Below, in pieces: positions 11,541 to 23,310 of a stretch of DNA of 64,000 nt. The notes below the pieces were generated by a model that made no database searches, was not told the DNA's origin, and saw nothing but the letters and a program-made list of their open reading frames with translations. The translations under genes were made by a program, and so were the position numbers. Position 1 is the first letter of the stretch; each line of letters opens with the position of its first letter. The stretch is from Takakia lepidozioides (taxonomy: Eukaryota; Streptophyta; Takakiopsida; Takakiales; Takakiaceae). Location: positions 50,449,053 through 50,513,052 of the forward strand of contig CM060732.1 of NCBI GenBank assembly GCA_030704615.1, read 5' to 3'.

Positions 11541-13319
11541 ACGTCGATTTCATCCGACATGGAGGGCTTCATCCGACATTTAATTGCGCAGTTGGGCAAT
11601 AAATGTCGACGGCCCGTCGGTTATTATTCGGGCTGGCGACGCATGGCTTCCTGGACACGTACCCTAAAATCTCATGCTAAACTTGGCTAAACATGGTATT
11701 CCAGGCATGTACCCCAAAAAGGAGATCTTTTTGGCTGGGACTTATGCCGCCTGAAAGGGCGTGGCTCTCCTGAGAGAGACCTCACATCCAGACCCGCGCG
11801 GAAGTTGAAAGCTCTGTACTACGGACGACGGCCAATCTCTCGCATGGCCAAACTGAAGCTCCAGCAGGAGATTCCAGTGTCTTGCTCACAACCTGCGCCA
11901 ACTGAAGCCGAGTACTCTCAGGCAAGCCACTTCTGCTTTCGGTTTGTTCGATTTATTTTTTGCTTTCGCTTTGTTACCTCGCTTTGTTTTTTGCATCTTC
12001 ATCCTGGCTTTGCTGTATGAGTGAACTTTAGATAGTTGAGTGAACCTTAGATTGTTTGCAATGCGTGTGTCAAATCCGGCAGCTCTGGAGAAGGCTGCTT
12101 GTGCATGTCATTCTTAGGCAAGGTTGCATTTGTTTCATTGTTGTTGCATGGCTCTCCATACTTCCTAAACTTGTTATGTTTTCATTTTGCTACATGATTG
12201 TTGCTATGGTGGTTGCGCTGCTCGTTGCGATGCTGCTTTTTGCACCGATGTTGGTTTTCACGATTTTTGTCAATGACAGAGTGACGACGAGCCCGGCACG
12301 CTGGTGGTATCATCGACAGCTCCAACTCATCGCATGTTTGAATCGCCCAACTTGGGGCGAGAGGGCAAACTTAAACCTTTTGTTGGTGGAACGGAGAACT
12401 TGCAACGAGATTACGACAGAGTAGGCATTGGGGAGGTTGGTGCAGGCGGCATGGCAGGTGAAGGGCGTGAGGACATGAGGACAGCAGATCCGGCAATGGA
12501 GGTTGTTCATGCACATGCAGTAGGGCCCGCCCACGCAAAGAAAAAGAAGAAAGCTAAGCACATGCAATCCCCGGCGAGAGAGCAGTCACGGGCTGCGGAG
12601 GGGGAGTGAGCAGTGCGCGCGAGGGTGTCAGTTCGCCTCAATCAAAGGTGCGTCCGGAGGGGCTCCCCTGCTGCTAGCCCTAGTAAGAAACAGAAAGCCC
12701 GTGAGAGGGCAAAAGAGAGGGCAAAAGAACAGACGAGACAGAATGCTAGCCAGGAGGAAAGACAAAAGGCAGCTGAAGAGGCCAGGGGTGCCAAATGACA
12801 GATGCCAATGTAAGCGAGGGACCCACAGAGACGGTGGATCCCTACAAGACACCACAGAGAGGCAGTAGCACACCGGTTAGACCATCGCGGGCAAGAGCAG
12901 CCCCCGCAATTACCCATACGGTGGAGAGTGGAGGAGAGGAAAGAACACCTGAAAGAGCACGGATTGTGCAAGTTCGAGGTGAAGCCAGGGAGAGGGCAGT
13001 AGAGACGACGAGAGTGCTGGAGGTGTTTCGCAGGTGGCTGACCCTGTTGAGGAGGACGACATGGAGGTTTTCTGACCAGGATGACATCCTCCCGGACATC
13101 CCCAGGCCCAAACCCGGAGCATACAGGCTGGATTTGGCGGTCCCTGGTGGGCTGCCGGAAAACCCTCTGCAGCAGACGTCATGTCTGAGGCGGATATGAA
13201 GTTGGCCGCTGCCAAGATGTTGGAGGCAACCCACAGCAACATTGGCAGGGTGCTGGGGGGCATGGTGTACCCGGCCAAGCTTCGAATTCCCCTTTGCCGC
13301 TTGGTGTCATTGCAGGTGG

Positions 13320-13714
13320 TGAGACCTGCCCCTCCCAGGCGATATCGACAAGCTGAAATTCTCTTTCCGGGATGGATATCGAATGGGGTCTGCCCGCTTT
13401 TACGTTTCCATTGAGAACGACCACGGAGCTTCCCGTGCCCACACTTCCGATGAGGTGGACAAATGGGGTCCCCATTGGCAAACGCGAAATGAGGAGTTTC
13501 GAGAGATCGATTGCTAGTGATCCTCTTTTCCAGCACATGGCAAGATGTTCTACGTGTGGGACGGCAATCATCGCCTCCTGGCATGGATGGAGCACATTGC
13601 CCAAGCCCACCCCAACGATCTCGATTGGCATTTCGCCGTCGATTGTGTTGTGCTGAAGGTGCGGGGCCCCAAAGATCGCAGTCTTCTCAAAGCTGCAATG
13701 GCCGACATCAACTC
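13320..13714 (+). pseudogene. ParB-like (DGNHR) exon of locus 2
   Basis: This stretch reads KLKFSFRDGYRMGS and, after a double stop and one frame slip, MFYVWDGNHRLLAWM followed by DLDWHFAVDCVVLKV. ParB/sulfiredoxin-fold N-terminal domains carry a D/G-x-H/R-R box of this type, flanked by an upstream strand-helix and a downstream hydrophobic strand. The exon ends AACTC before a GTAAGC donor and joins the next exon in frame (INS to VTENAF). The best reading of the broken part is SDPLFQHMA running into KMFYVW. Family assignment rests on this box and on the methyltransferase-like domain downstream. Confidence 0.5.
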
Positions 13715-14925
13715 GTAAGCTACAACCCCTCTCGCTTTTGGACTTTGAATTGGAAGTCATTTCATTGCGAATCCTCATATATGATGAAAATTCCCATTTC
13801 AGTATTGTTTGATGGAAATGTGGCACTGCAGGGTGACTGAGAATGCCTTCATTGCCACCAACTTGTCCCATATGCTCTTCCGAGTGAAGGATGTCGGGAA
13901 GCAGGGGTGCAAGAGTTTGCCAATTCCCTCAGTGCCGACCTCCTGCGCAAGTCGGAGGCAAAGGCAGACAGAACCTGGTATAGGCTGAGCGTCGACGCCA
14001 TGGTGGACTACATATTTCGGGTAAAGCTCCTGACAGTTTTGTTGAGCTAGTCTGTCTCTCCTCCCCAATAGAAGAAATTGTGTTGAGCAGGATCTCTAAT
14101 CTTATGTGCGCCTTTTCGACAGACGAAAATACAGCAGGATTGGCACATGCGCGGAGGTTCTACATGGTTCAGAGGAGAAGAATCCAACCCTCCCGGAACT
14201 CGAATCGTATGTCAAAGCTGCGGAGGTGAGGGCCCGCATAAAGTACAAGTCGCGGATGGTAAAGTACGTGGCCATAGCTGATCCCGCCCTTGGTGCTGAC
14301 TTTCTGGTGGAGGTGGGGAAGCACTACTCTCGCGCTCTGAAGCCCACGATGACATTGGAGAAGCTCCATCGTCTAGCCACATCCTGTGTGGATGCAACAG
14401 AAAAGGTGATACATTCTTAACCAAATTGTGGTGGCAACAACTCCTTTTTGTGGTGTTTGGCGCTTACGAATATGCTGGGTGGTTGGACAGACCGGTGGCT
14501 CCAAATCTGGAATGGTTCCCAAAGTACCAGGGACATGTGGAGCTTCCCCAAACCGGACAAACTCTCTGACCCCACATTCGACATGTGGATGAACCGCATG
14601 ACATGGTGGTTTCAGGTACTTCCCCACGCTTCGTTTGGGGCTTCTACTCTAGTAGGGGGTGGATTCATTGTATTTTTTGAGGAAAGCGATCTGATGGACA
14701 ATCTCCACAGGTGACGACGAATGCGCAAGAGCAGCTGGACACACAAGCACATCAGTTCAAGATGGAGATATCTCCTGCAGCAGAGAGCCTACGTGACTAT
14801 GTGACGAGGTACTTTCTGCTCTACAAAACCAACCTATTCTTTCGGGAGATAGCAGATGCTCGCCGGAGCCACGAGTTCACCGACCAGCCGAACGCGGACA
14901 AAGCAGCAATGCGCCTTCTGTACAG

Positions 14926-16006
14926 GTACATACGCGCTGCCTTTCTTTCAAGTCCTGGCATTTCAGGATGTTAGAGGCCTCAAGTGGTGTTAGGGAAAAT
15001 GGCGCCGAATTTCCAGTCAGGGCTCCGAAAATGGCTAAGTCCCTAGACTGGCTGGCCCGGAACTGGAAATTCGGCGCCATTTTCCAGTTCCAGGCCCTAT
15101 TGCCGTTCAGGACTTAGCCATTTTCGGCCTAAGTCCCTAGACTGGCTGGCCCTGAAGTGGAAATTCGGCGCCATATTCCAGTTTTAGGCCCTATTGCCGT
15201 TCAGGGACTTAGCCATTTTCGGCCTAAGTCCCTAGTGTGGCTGGCCCGGAACTGGAAATTCGGCGCCGTTTTCCAGTTCTAGGCCCTATTGCCGTCCAGG
15301 GACTTAGCCATTTTCGGGCTAAGTCCCTAGACTGGCTGCCCTGAACTGGAAATTCGGCGCCGTTTTCCAGTTCTAGGCCCTATTGCCGTCCAGGGACTTA
15401 GCCATTTTCGGGCTAAGTCCCTAGACTGGCTGGCCCTGAATGGAAATTCGGCGCCATATTCCAGTTCCAGGCCCTATTGCCGTCCAGGGACTTAGCCATT
15501 TTCGGTCTAAGTCCCTACGGTGGCTGGCCAGGAACTGGAAATTCGGCGCCGTTTTCCAGTTCTAGGCCCTATTGCCGTCCAGGGACTTAGCCATTTTCGG
15601 GCTAAGTCCCTAGTGTGGCTGGCCCGGAACTGGAAATTCGGCGCCGTTTTCCAGTTCTAGGCCCTATTGCCGTCCAGGGACTTAGCCATTTTCGGGCTAA
15701 GTCCCTAGGGTGGCTGGCCGGAACTGGAAATTCGGCGCCGTTTTCCAGTTCTAGGCCCTATTGCCGTCCAGGGACTTAGCCATTTTCGGGCTAAGTCCCT
15801 AGACTGGCTGGCTCTGAATTGGAAATTCGGCGCCATTTTCCAGTTCCAGGCCGTATTGTCGTTCAGGGACTTAGCCATTTTCGGGCTAAGTCCCTAGACT
15901 GGGTGGCCCTGAAGTGGAAATTCGGCGCCATATTCCAGTTGTAGGCCCTATTGCCGTTCAGGGACTTAGCCATTTTCGGACCTCATTGTGTTTTTCATGA
16001 ATGCAG
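14926..16006 (+). repeat. Locus 2 intron filled by a 94-95-bp palindromic tandem array
   Basis: This intron is at the same position and phase as 335-1354 in locus 1 (LYR to YCKF here, SYR to YMYH there). GGCGCC recurs at 15073, 15167, 15262, 15356, 15450, 15545, 15640, 15734, 15829 and 15924, so there are ten units of 94-95 bp plus edges. Each unit contains two hairpins: GGGACTTAGCC with GGCTAAGTCCC (11-base arms, ATTTTCG loop), and AACTGGAAA with TTTCCAGTT around GGCGCC. Units are nearly identical, indicating recent amplification or homogenisation. Confidence 0.95.
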
Positions 16007-18416
16007 GTACTGTAAGTTCTCGCTTTTGGAGAAAGGTCATCTGTCTTTCGAGCCACCATTCTTCCTGGCATGGAGGAACCCTGGGGCTGACTCCATGTAC
16101 ACTGACGATATTGTGAAGGAGTGGCATCTGGAACATTTGCGTGATTGCCCTTGGTATGTGGACCTTCCGCCCGGCTCGCTCGACCCATCCGAGTTTCAAT
16201 TGAAGCTGGATGCTGAATTCCGACGAAACCGGGCTCCGCTGCCTCCGTTGGGTGCAAAAGAGGCAAAAGCGCTTGCGAACTCCAAGAAAGCGGCAGAGCT
16301 TGCTCAGGCAGGAATTCAGGAGAAATTGCATGAGAAAAGTAAAGGTCAAAGGAAAGGACAAGGAAACAGGTGACTGCAGTAACACCCAAAAAGAAGAAAA
16401 CCATCGGGGCATCGGAGGAGGCGCAGGAGGGGACCCAAGAGAGTGACTCCGACGCCGATTTTGTTCAAGGTCTTGCGACTGCTGTTGCTCCTACCCAGTC
16501 ACCGGTCGTCCGGGTTCCCAAGTCAGTTCGGAGTGGGACTGGCTCTGCCAAGAAGTTGGCATTTGAGGGCGAGCCTACACGGCGGTATTCGGCGGTGACG
16601 TTTACGCACAGGCCAAAGCTAGAACCTCCAACCATCATCCAATGCGTCAATGAGAGCTTCCTTGACGCTCTCGCTGCCAGGGCGAAGAAGGTGGCACACA
16701 ACAAGTCTCTGGCGGAGCAGAAGGGGAAAGCCAAGAAGAGGGCTGCCGGTACAGAGCCTAAAGACACCCCTGGTTTTGAAGCCATGATGGAATTCTTCAC
16801 GGCTGTGAGCACGAATTGCAAGAGCACTCGGGGGGGGGTTGAGGTGGAGAGAGCTTGCGACATGATTCTCCTCGACATTCCAGATGGGGAGCTGCTGGAG
16901 GGCCTGGATGGTGTGCCCACCTGGAACAGGTTTACTGAGGACTACTGGAAAGCCGGGTTTGGGCTGGCGGGGATGCTTTTGGATGACGGTGGATGTGTGG
17001 TTGTCCTTGCCACGAGAGGGAAGACCACAGAGAATGCGGTGGCAAGGTGGACACCGAAAAGTGTCACCCCGGTCCTCCTCAGAAAATGGTTCTGCATCAT
17101 TACGCAGGGGTTGCGAACAGAGGGCCAAAGTGTAAGTTATCAATCTATTGCATTCACTTCATATTGTGGTGTATGTTAAGTAGACCCTGGAATTGATCCC
17201 TTCTTTGTTGGATGTGCAGACATTGGTGTTTGAGGCATATTGCTTTGTGAAGAGAGGGTCTACGTTCAAATTCCGCAACGACGGTCGTCTTGTTGATGCC
17301 GCTGTGGACCCTGTAACCTACGATGTCCTCTACAACTATGTGCTCCACTCTAGTATGCCGAAGGACACAAAGACAGGCAAACCGTGGCGGTACAGCCGGA
17401 CCCGGAGCCCTGCTTTCATCCAAACCCTCATGGAGACGTGCTCGGATGTCCAAGGGCGGATTCTGGACCTCACATGCGGCACGGGTAAGCCTTCACGTGC
17501 TCAGTTTGTCCCCTGGCCCATTGCAATTGCATGCCGCAAGCTATTAACCGCCCGCTTTGTTCCTCAGGTGCTTCAATGTGGGCAGGGACGTTGTCCGACA
17601 GGCATGTGTTCGCCTTCGAGCCAGATACTGCCCTCCACAACTCGAAACTTGCAGCGGCTGAACGTCTGCCGAAAGAGGAAGAGGCATCCTCGGAGGATGA
17701 GGAAAAATCCGAGAAGGAGCAGGGGAGGAAGTTGGGATCGAGGCCGAGGAGCCCCCGGTTTACGAGTGAGTGGTGGCATTGTAAGTTGCCTCCAGATTTT
17801 GTGAGGCACCTCCCTCAGCTCTCTTATTTCATTGAAAACCCTTTCTGGTTGTGCTGGTATTGACATTCTTCAAGTGGATTTGTTCTTACTGTAGGATGCC
17901 AAGTACTGCCGGAGGGACGTCTACACCGGAGTTCATGGGCAGGAGGAACGTGCCTTTCTTTGCCAGGGGGATTTCATGCCTAGTCCAGAAAGGGAGTACA
18001 TCCTTCCTACTTATGCTGCCCGGCTTGCTTCGGTGTCCGTTAGGAGGTGTTCCGAACGTAGTCGTGTACAGCAGATTTTAGACGAGGCAAGCCTCAAGAA
18101 AATGAAGATGAGGGAGGAGGCAGTAGCTATTAGAGCCCGTCGGGCTCGTAGATTTGTGTTGGATTCTGCTGAGGAAAGTGGGGGAGAAGATGCAGAAGAT
18201 TCCCAGGAGGTGAGGTGGACAGTCCCCCAAGGAGAGGACGGGATTTTTGAGAGGCATAGTGGAACTGATGCATCACAGAGCTCGGAGGATGAGGGGGATG
18301 AGGGGGATGAGGAAGAAGGTGGGGCAAGTTCCTCGGAGGGTGTAGGAGAGTAGTGCCCATTCCGGCTATGACAGTTAGAACACACTTGTATAGACGTGGC
18401 TTGCCACAAAATTTGC

Positions 18417-18422
18417 AATAAA
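18417..18422 (+). terminator. Poly(A) signal of locus 2
   Basis: AATAAA 64 bases after the stop codon of locus 2. Confidence 0.6.
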
Positions 18423-18559
18423 ATGTTGCATTTCAAGTCCACTGGTGCCACATTCCAACTTCACATGACCCTATTTCCGTGCCTCCTAACCCTATTTCCG
18501 TGGACTCACAATGGTCTGCTCATGCTTTTTTTTTTTCCGCTCATGAAATAGCAGCCCCC

Positions 18560-19498
18560 CCTATGAGCAGATGATGGGGGAAGGGGTGAAGTGCAACCAC
18601 ATCACGTTTGCGTGCGTTTGCAATGCTTGTGCAAGCCTGGCAGCCCTGGAAAAGGGCAAAGGGGTGTATGGTGACATCATCGAAGCTGGAATTGTAGCAA
18701 GGTTGCAATGCGTGTGCAAGCCTGGGAGCCCTGGAAAATGGGAAAGAGGTCCATGGTGACATCATCAAAGCTGGAATTGCACCAGATTCATCTTGAACAT
18801 TGCCCTGGTGGACATATGCCAAATGTCGGTGGATCGAGGATGCAAAGAGAGTTTTCAACACTGTGGTTGAAAAAAATGTGATGTCGTGGAACGCGATGCT
18901 TGCAGGGTATGCACAGCAGGGTGGGATGGAGGCTTTGGAGACCTCTGAACAAATGATGGGGGAAGTGGTGAAGCCCTCATGGAGTGCAATGATTGCAAGA
19001 TATGCTCAACATGGATCTGGTACAGAGGCATTCAAAATGTATGAGCAAATGTTGCACGAAGGGGTGAAGCCCAACCACATCACATTTGTTTGTGTTTGCA
19101 ATGCGTATGAAAGCCTGGGAGCCCTGGAAAAGCAAGGACAATGTGGTGAGGGCACCTTCTTCGTCGACTTATTTCAGCCTGTTTTGCGCTCTCATCAGAC
19201 TCAGTCCTGAGATGCATATTGAATTCTGTAAGTTAGCTCGTTGGGTGGATCTGTGGTGGTTTGGAATGACTTTGCCATCACAGTGAGAAGCTGGCCATTG
19301 GTTTTGGGCTGATCAGCACAATCCCTAGGATGCCTCTTCGTCTCATCAAGAATCTTTGAGTGTGTGGTGACTACCACACTTCCACCAAATTCATCTCAAA
19401 GATTGTTGGTTGAGCAATTGTTGTATGGGTCGCTAACCGCTTTCACCACTTTGAAGATGGGATTTGTTCTTGTGGTGATTACTGGTGAAAGGATGTTT
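18560..19498 (+). pseudogene. PPR-DYW remnant
   Basis: PPR module fragments run from 18565 (EQMMGEGVKC, NHITFACVCNACASL, EKGKGVYGDI) through NVMSWNAMLAGYAQQ (18870) and EGVKPNHITF (19060). After a gap of unrelated leader-type repeat, a DYW deaminase end appears at 19273-19498: CHHSEKLAIGFGLIS, VCGDYH, KFISKIVG, then NRFHHFEDGICSCGDYW and TGA. The active-site HSE is kept. The frame has TGA stops at 19357 and 19411, both at positions where family members usually have Arg, fitting CGA to TGA. The second zinc Cys is Tyr. Non-functional. Confidence 0.85.
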
Positions 19499-19984
19499 TC
19501 TTGCCAACATGCAAGTGTCTTGCTTCATTCATTGATATGTGTAGCTATTCAGACCATCCACCATTTCCTCAGAGTCTTGACCATCATGTACTGCCAGAGA
19601 GGGCTGGAGGATCAGATGAGGGTTTGACAGATTCAACAAAAATCATTAACAGAGGGTGGCTGAACACTGGGGATTCTACTGCTCACAGTCCCGAATGTGC
19701 ATGGATTAATAAAGGGGAAGTCCAAAACACTGGATGGGATGCCTTCCCTTCCTCACCCATAATTCTGTTTCTGTCAACAATGGCTGAGATGCTATCCCTT
19801 GCAATTCTACAGTTAATGTTGCATACAATCTGTCAGGTGGGTGGTCACCCTCCAACACTGCAATGAGCCCCAGTTGTGTTCCTTTTGGGACATAAACAGA
19901 CAAGAATTGTGGCTAGCCAGTCATGGAGGCAAATAATGAAGTTAGAGCCATGCCATCACATTAAGCCCTCATTGGTATGGACCG

Positions 19985-20500
19985 GCTAAGCAGATTTGGT
20001 GTCATGGAACGCCATGCTTGCAGGATATCCACAGCAGGGCCACATGATGGAGGCCTGGGGGAAAGGGTGAAGCCCGACCACATGGAATTGTACCAAATGT
20101 CATTCTGGACACTGCCCTAGTGGACATGTATGAATGAGATGTGGTGCCGTGGAATGCGATGATCGCAGGATATGCCCAACATGTTTTGATTCCGTGAGTC
20201 AAAATCATGGCCTCGCTCCTACAATGGAGCATTTTGGCTGCATGGTGGACCTTCTTGGCTGCGCAGGTCGAGTGGAGGTGGCAAAGGACTTCATGAATAA
20301 AATGCCAAACGAACCAGTTGCTTCAGTGTGGCAGGCCTTGCTTGGTGCTTGCAGAATTCATGGCAAGGTGGAGGTGGCAGAAAGTGCAGCAAAATGCCTT
20401 TCTAAATGGGATCCACAGGATGCTGCTATTTATGTGTTACTATCAAGGCTGGCAGGCGGGACGATACTGCCAAGATGAGAAACATGTGGGAACAAAGTCA
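19985..20500 (+). pseudogene. PPR-E remnant
   Basis: PPR fragments ([11 protein letters not shown] type near 20150) lead into a well-kept E-domain region at 20200-20460: APTMEHFGCMVDLLG, FMNKMPNEPVASVWQAL and LGACRIHGKVEVAESA, then YVLLSRLAGG. No DYW end follows. The upstream part is scrambled, so this is a truncated copy. Confidence 0.85.
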
Positions 20501-21695
20501 CCACCCTGGCATTGGTGGGGGAAACTCTTTAAATTGGCTCCCAAGATAGAAAAATTTGGGTATGCTCTCTGTTCATTTCTATCGCAAATGAGAGAGATTA
20601 TCATGGTAATATTGAGAATGAGAAGATGTAGTCATTTTCTGTTGCTATGAATGTTGGTATTAGCTATCATTGTGATTGTTGGGTACTATGTGCCCTTGGG
20701 TATGGTAGATTCAGCGTGGTTTCGAATGCGAAAGAGCGTTTCCTACACTTTTCTCGGGGCTGATGGAGAAAGATAAAAGAATGCATTGTTGAGTGCATAG
20801 ATTCATAAATAAATTGCTACGGACTAAGTTGTGACTTGTTTGCGCAGGCCTGGGCCCTGACAACAGACTTGACCTCTGATCAAGCCCTAATGTATTTTCT
20901 TAAGCATGTTCTATGATCACATGCCTAATACTAGACACCCTGAGATACCAGATGTAGGGCTGAGTGTTGATCGAGTGTGATCTTGCACTCAAAAGCCTTC
21001 ATCAATTTACTGCGACAGGAAATAAATGTAGTGACAGGTGCGATAATGACAATGCAGGGAGGGTTAAAGTTGATGCAATCGAAGAAGCCTATACTATCCA
21101 AGTATACCAGGACTTGCTATTCACAGCTGGGGCCTTTGTCGAGGGTGGCAGCGCTAAGGTTACTTAAGCTTTCAAACCTTTGACATTAAAACACCAAATT
21201 TTTTTGATTAAGGAAGCATAATTTGTATAGCTGAATATTGTTTGTCCTTAAGCTTAAGTTATGGTGAGTTATGTTGTGTTCAATTGAGTTTCAGAAATGC
21301 TTGTAACAATGTATTGAGCTCTACAAAGATATTTGCATGTGTCTAATATGACTATGTGCAATACAAGTCTGGCCATTAAAGAATTCAAAAAATGCAAAAA
21401 CTAGTGAGAGTGGTCGGGACCATCAGGTAGTACCTCTCTAAGTTAATTCTTACAATGTCCGTGTGTATACGCAAGTAATGACAATAGATTCTTGATGGTC
21501 CTTCAACGTCTGTACAAGACGAGACGAAAATTGTCAGGAAGTACAAGTGCTAAAGACTACTAACAGTAAGACTATTCCAACAAACACTTCATGTCACGAT
21601 AAAGAGAAACCTTCCCATAGGTGCAAAGCTTTGGCCAAGCAGAAGGAAGTATTGGGAAGGGAGTTACTGGAAATTAGGCAAGAAAGGTGTGTCTG
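20501..21695. other. No recognised feature
   Basis: AT-rich sequence without a recognisable gene. Short open frames near 20970-21180 have no motif I know. Confidence 0.5.
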
Positions 21696-22355
21696 TTTGT
21701 CTCTAGAAAAACAATAGAACCATGTACAGTATCACATGTCTAGATCTCAATTGAGACTACATAATTCTTTTCACTGTCACTCCTATGTTTACTAAGGCTC
21801 TTATGTGCTATTCTCATTCCTCCTCTATCATTACAGTATTGTTGTAACCTGGGCAGAGAGCTATTCACACCTAATCCTCCCAAACAGAATTATAGTAGGT
21901 ACACAACGTATTTCTCTCCTCTCTCCTGTTCCGCTCAAACAAGGCTATGGCAAGCAAACAACGTCTCTCTCTCCTTCTTTCCTGTTCCTCTCAAACAAGG
22001 CTTTGCTTGTAATGTCTCTTTCTCCTTCTGTCCTATTCCGCTCAAACAAGGCTTTGCTTGCAATGTCTCTCTCTCCTTCTCTCCTGCAGTTCAAGAAGTT
22101 CAAGAAAATCAAGAAGACTGAGTGCCACCCGATGGTTCTGGGGTCAAATCTTGCTATTTAGACGCCTTTGTGGTGAGGTTGCTGTGGAAGAGGTTATTTT
22201 TTCCTATCACTATTAAGAGGCTTGATTTGTGAGCTGTCGCTCTCAGGTGGTTTTAAGAACTGTCATCAAGCTCTGTCGTAGGTTGGTCGAATTGTAGGGA
22301 TGAAGATAATAAAAGCCTAAACCACCAACTTCCGGGGGCGATTCGGAGGTAAGAA
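21696..22355 (+). repeat. LTR-like dispersed repeat, copy 1
   Basis: About 660 bp closely matching 37736-38396, from TTTGTCTCTAGAAAAACAAT to CTTCCGGGGGCGATTCGGAGGT. It includes a CTCTCCTTCT-rich block and an AATAAAAGCC near the right end, as expected for an R region with a poly(A) signal. Likely solo LTRs. Target-site duplications were not established. Confidence 0.6.
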
Positions 22356-22481
22356 TTGAAAGGAAACCAAAGTTCAAATGAGCCTATTGCTCAACACACA
22401 CACCATCGAGGGGACAATGGGACAGTAGAAGTACGATCATGAAGGATTGAACCCAGGATCACCCTGGTTATGCACTCTATT

Positions 22482-23310
22482 CAAAGCAGGGGGGGTCTGT
22501 TTTCACAGTTTACATGAACCTCACAAGGATGACTGATACCATAATTCACAGCAATCCCAGCAGATGAAGGGCCATGCATGGAATAGCACCATGACATCTT
22601 GCATCAAAAGAGCCAAGTGCTACCTGATTTGACCCCTTATGGAGGTCATGGCACTTGTTCAAAGCAGGGGGGGTCTGTTTTCACAGTTTCCATGAACCTC
22701 ACAAGGGGACTGATACCATAATGCACAGCAATCCCAGCTTATGAAGGGCCGTCCAAGGAACAGCACCATGACATCTTGCATCCAGAGAGCCAATTTCGAC
22801 CTGATTTGACCCAATATGGAGGTCATGGCACTTGTTCAAAGCAAGGGGGGTCTGTTTTCACAGTTTACAGCCACCTTACAATGGGGGACTGATACCATAA
22901 TTCAAAGCAATCCCAGCAGATGAAGGGTCATGCAAGGAACAGCACCATGACATATTTCACCCAAAGAGCCAATTTCGACCTGATTTGACCCAATATGGAG
23001 GTCATGGCACTTGTTCAAAGCAAGGGGGGTCTGTTTTCACAGTTTACAGCCACCTTACAAGGGGGTACTGATACCATAATTCAAAGCAATCCCAGCAGAT
23101 GAAGGGTCATGCAAGGAACAACACCATGACATATTGCATCCAAAGAGCCAATTTCGACCTGATTTGACCCAATATGGAGGTCATGGCACTTGTTCAACGC
23201 AGGGGGGGGGTTCTGTTTTCACAGTTTACAGCCACCTCAAAAGGGGGTACTGATGCCATAATTCACAGCAATCCCAGCAGAAGAAGGCACTTGCAAGGAA
23301 CAGCACCACA
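22482..23310 (+). repeat. 177-179-bp tandem repeat, five copies
   Basis: Units start at CAAAGCAGGGGGGGTCTG or a variant at 22482, 22660, 22837, 23016 and 23195. Each unit also contains ACTGATACCATAATTCA, AGCAATCCCAGCAGATGAAG and GACCCAATATGGAGGTCATG. Neighbouring copies 3 and 4 are the most alike. The length is in the range of plant satellite monomers. No coding capacity. Confidence 0.95.

Larger units (their letters stand above)
11844..18353 (+). pseudogene. Locus 2: ParB-like plus permuted methyltransferase-like gene
   Basis: Start ATG at 11844 (MAKLKLQQEIP); exon 1 ends at 11921 with a GC donor, and exon 2 from 12280 begins SDDEPGTL. About ten exons follow. Part 1 is charged and disordered, with poly-Lys and a RERAKERAKEQ stretch. 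Part 2 is ParB-like: KLKFSFRDGYRMGS, then FYVWDGNHRLLAWM (DGNHR at 13560-13574). Part 3 is helical (exons 13832-14020, 14123-14405, 14491-14615, 14711-14925). Part 4 is methyltransferase-like: DIPDG at 16874-16888, then GRILDLTCGTG at 17454-17484 with the last glycine across an intron, then FAFEPD. Part 5 is an acidic Ser-rich tail. Frame breaks occur near 12610, 13050, 13190, 13515 (TAG TGA), 13535, 13885, 14150, 16372 and 17750. Exons, splice sites and a poly(A) signal are otherwise well kept, so recent decay or indel sequencing errors are both possible. Confidence 0.6.
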
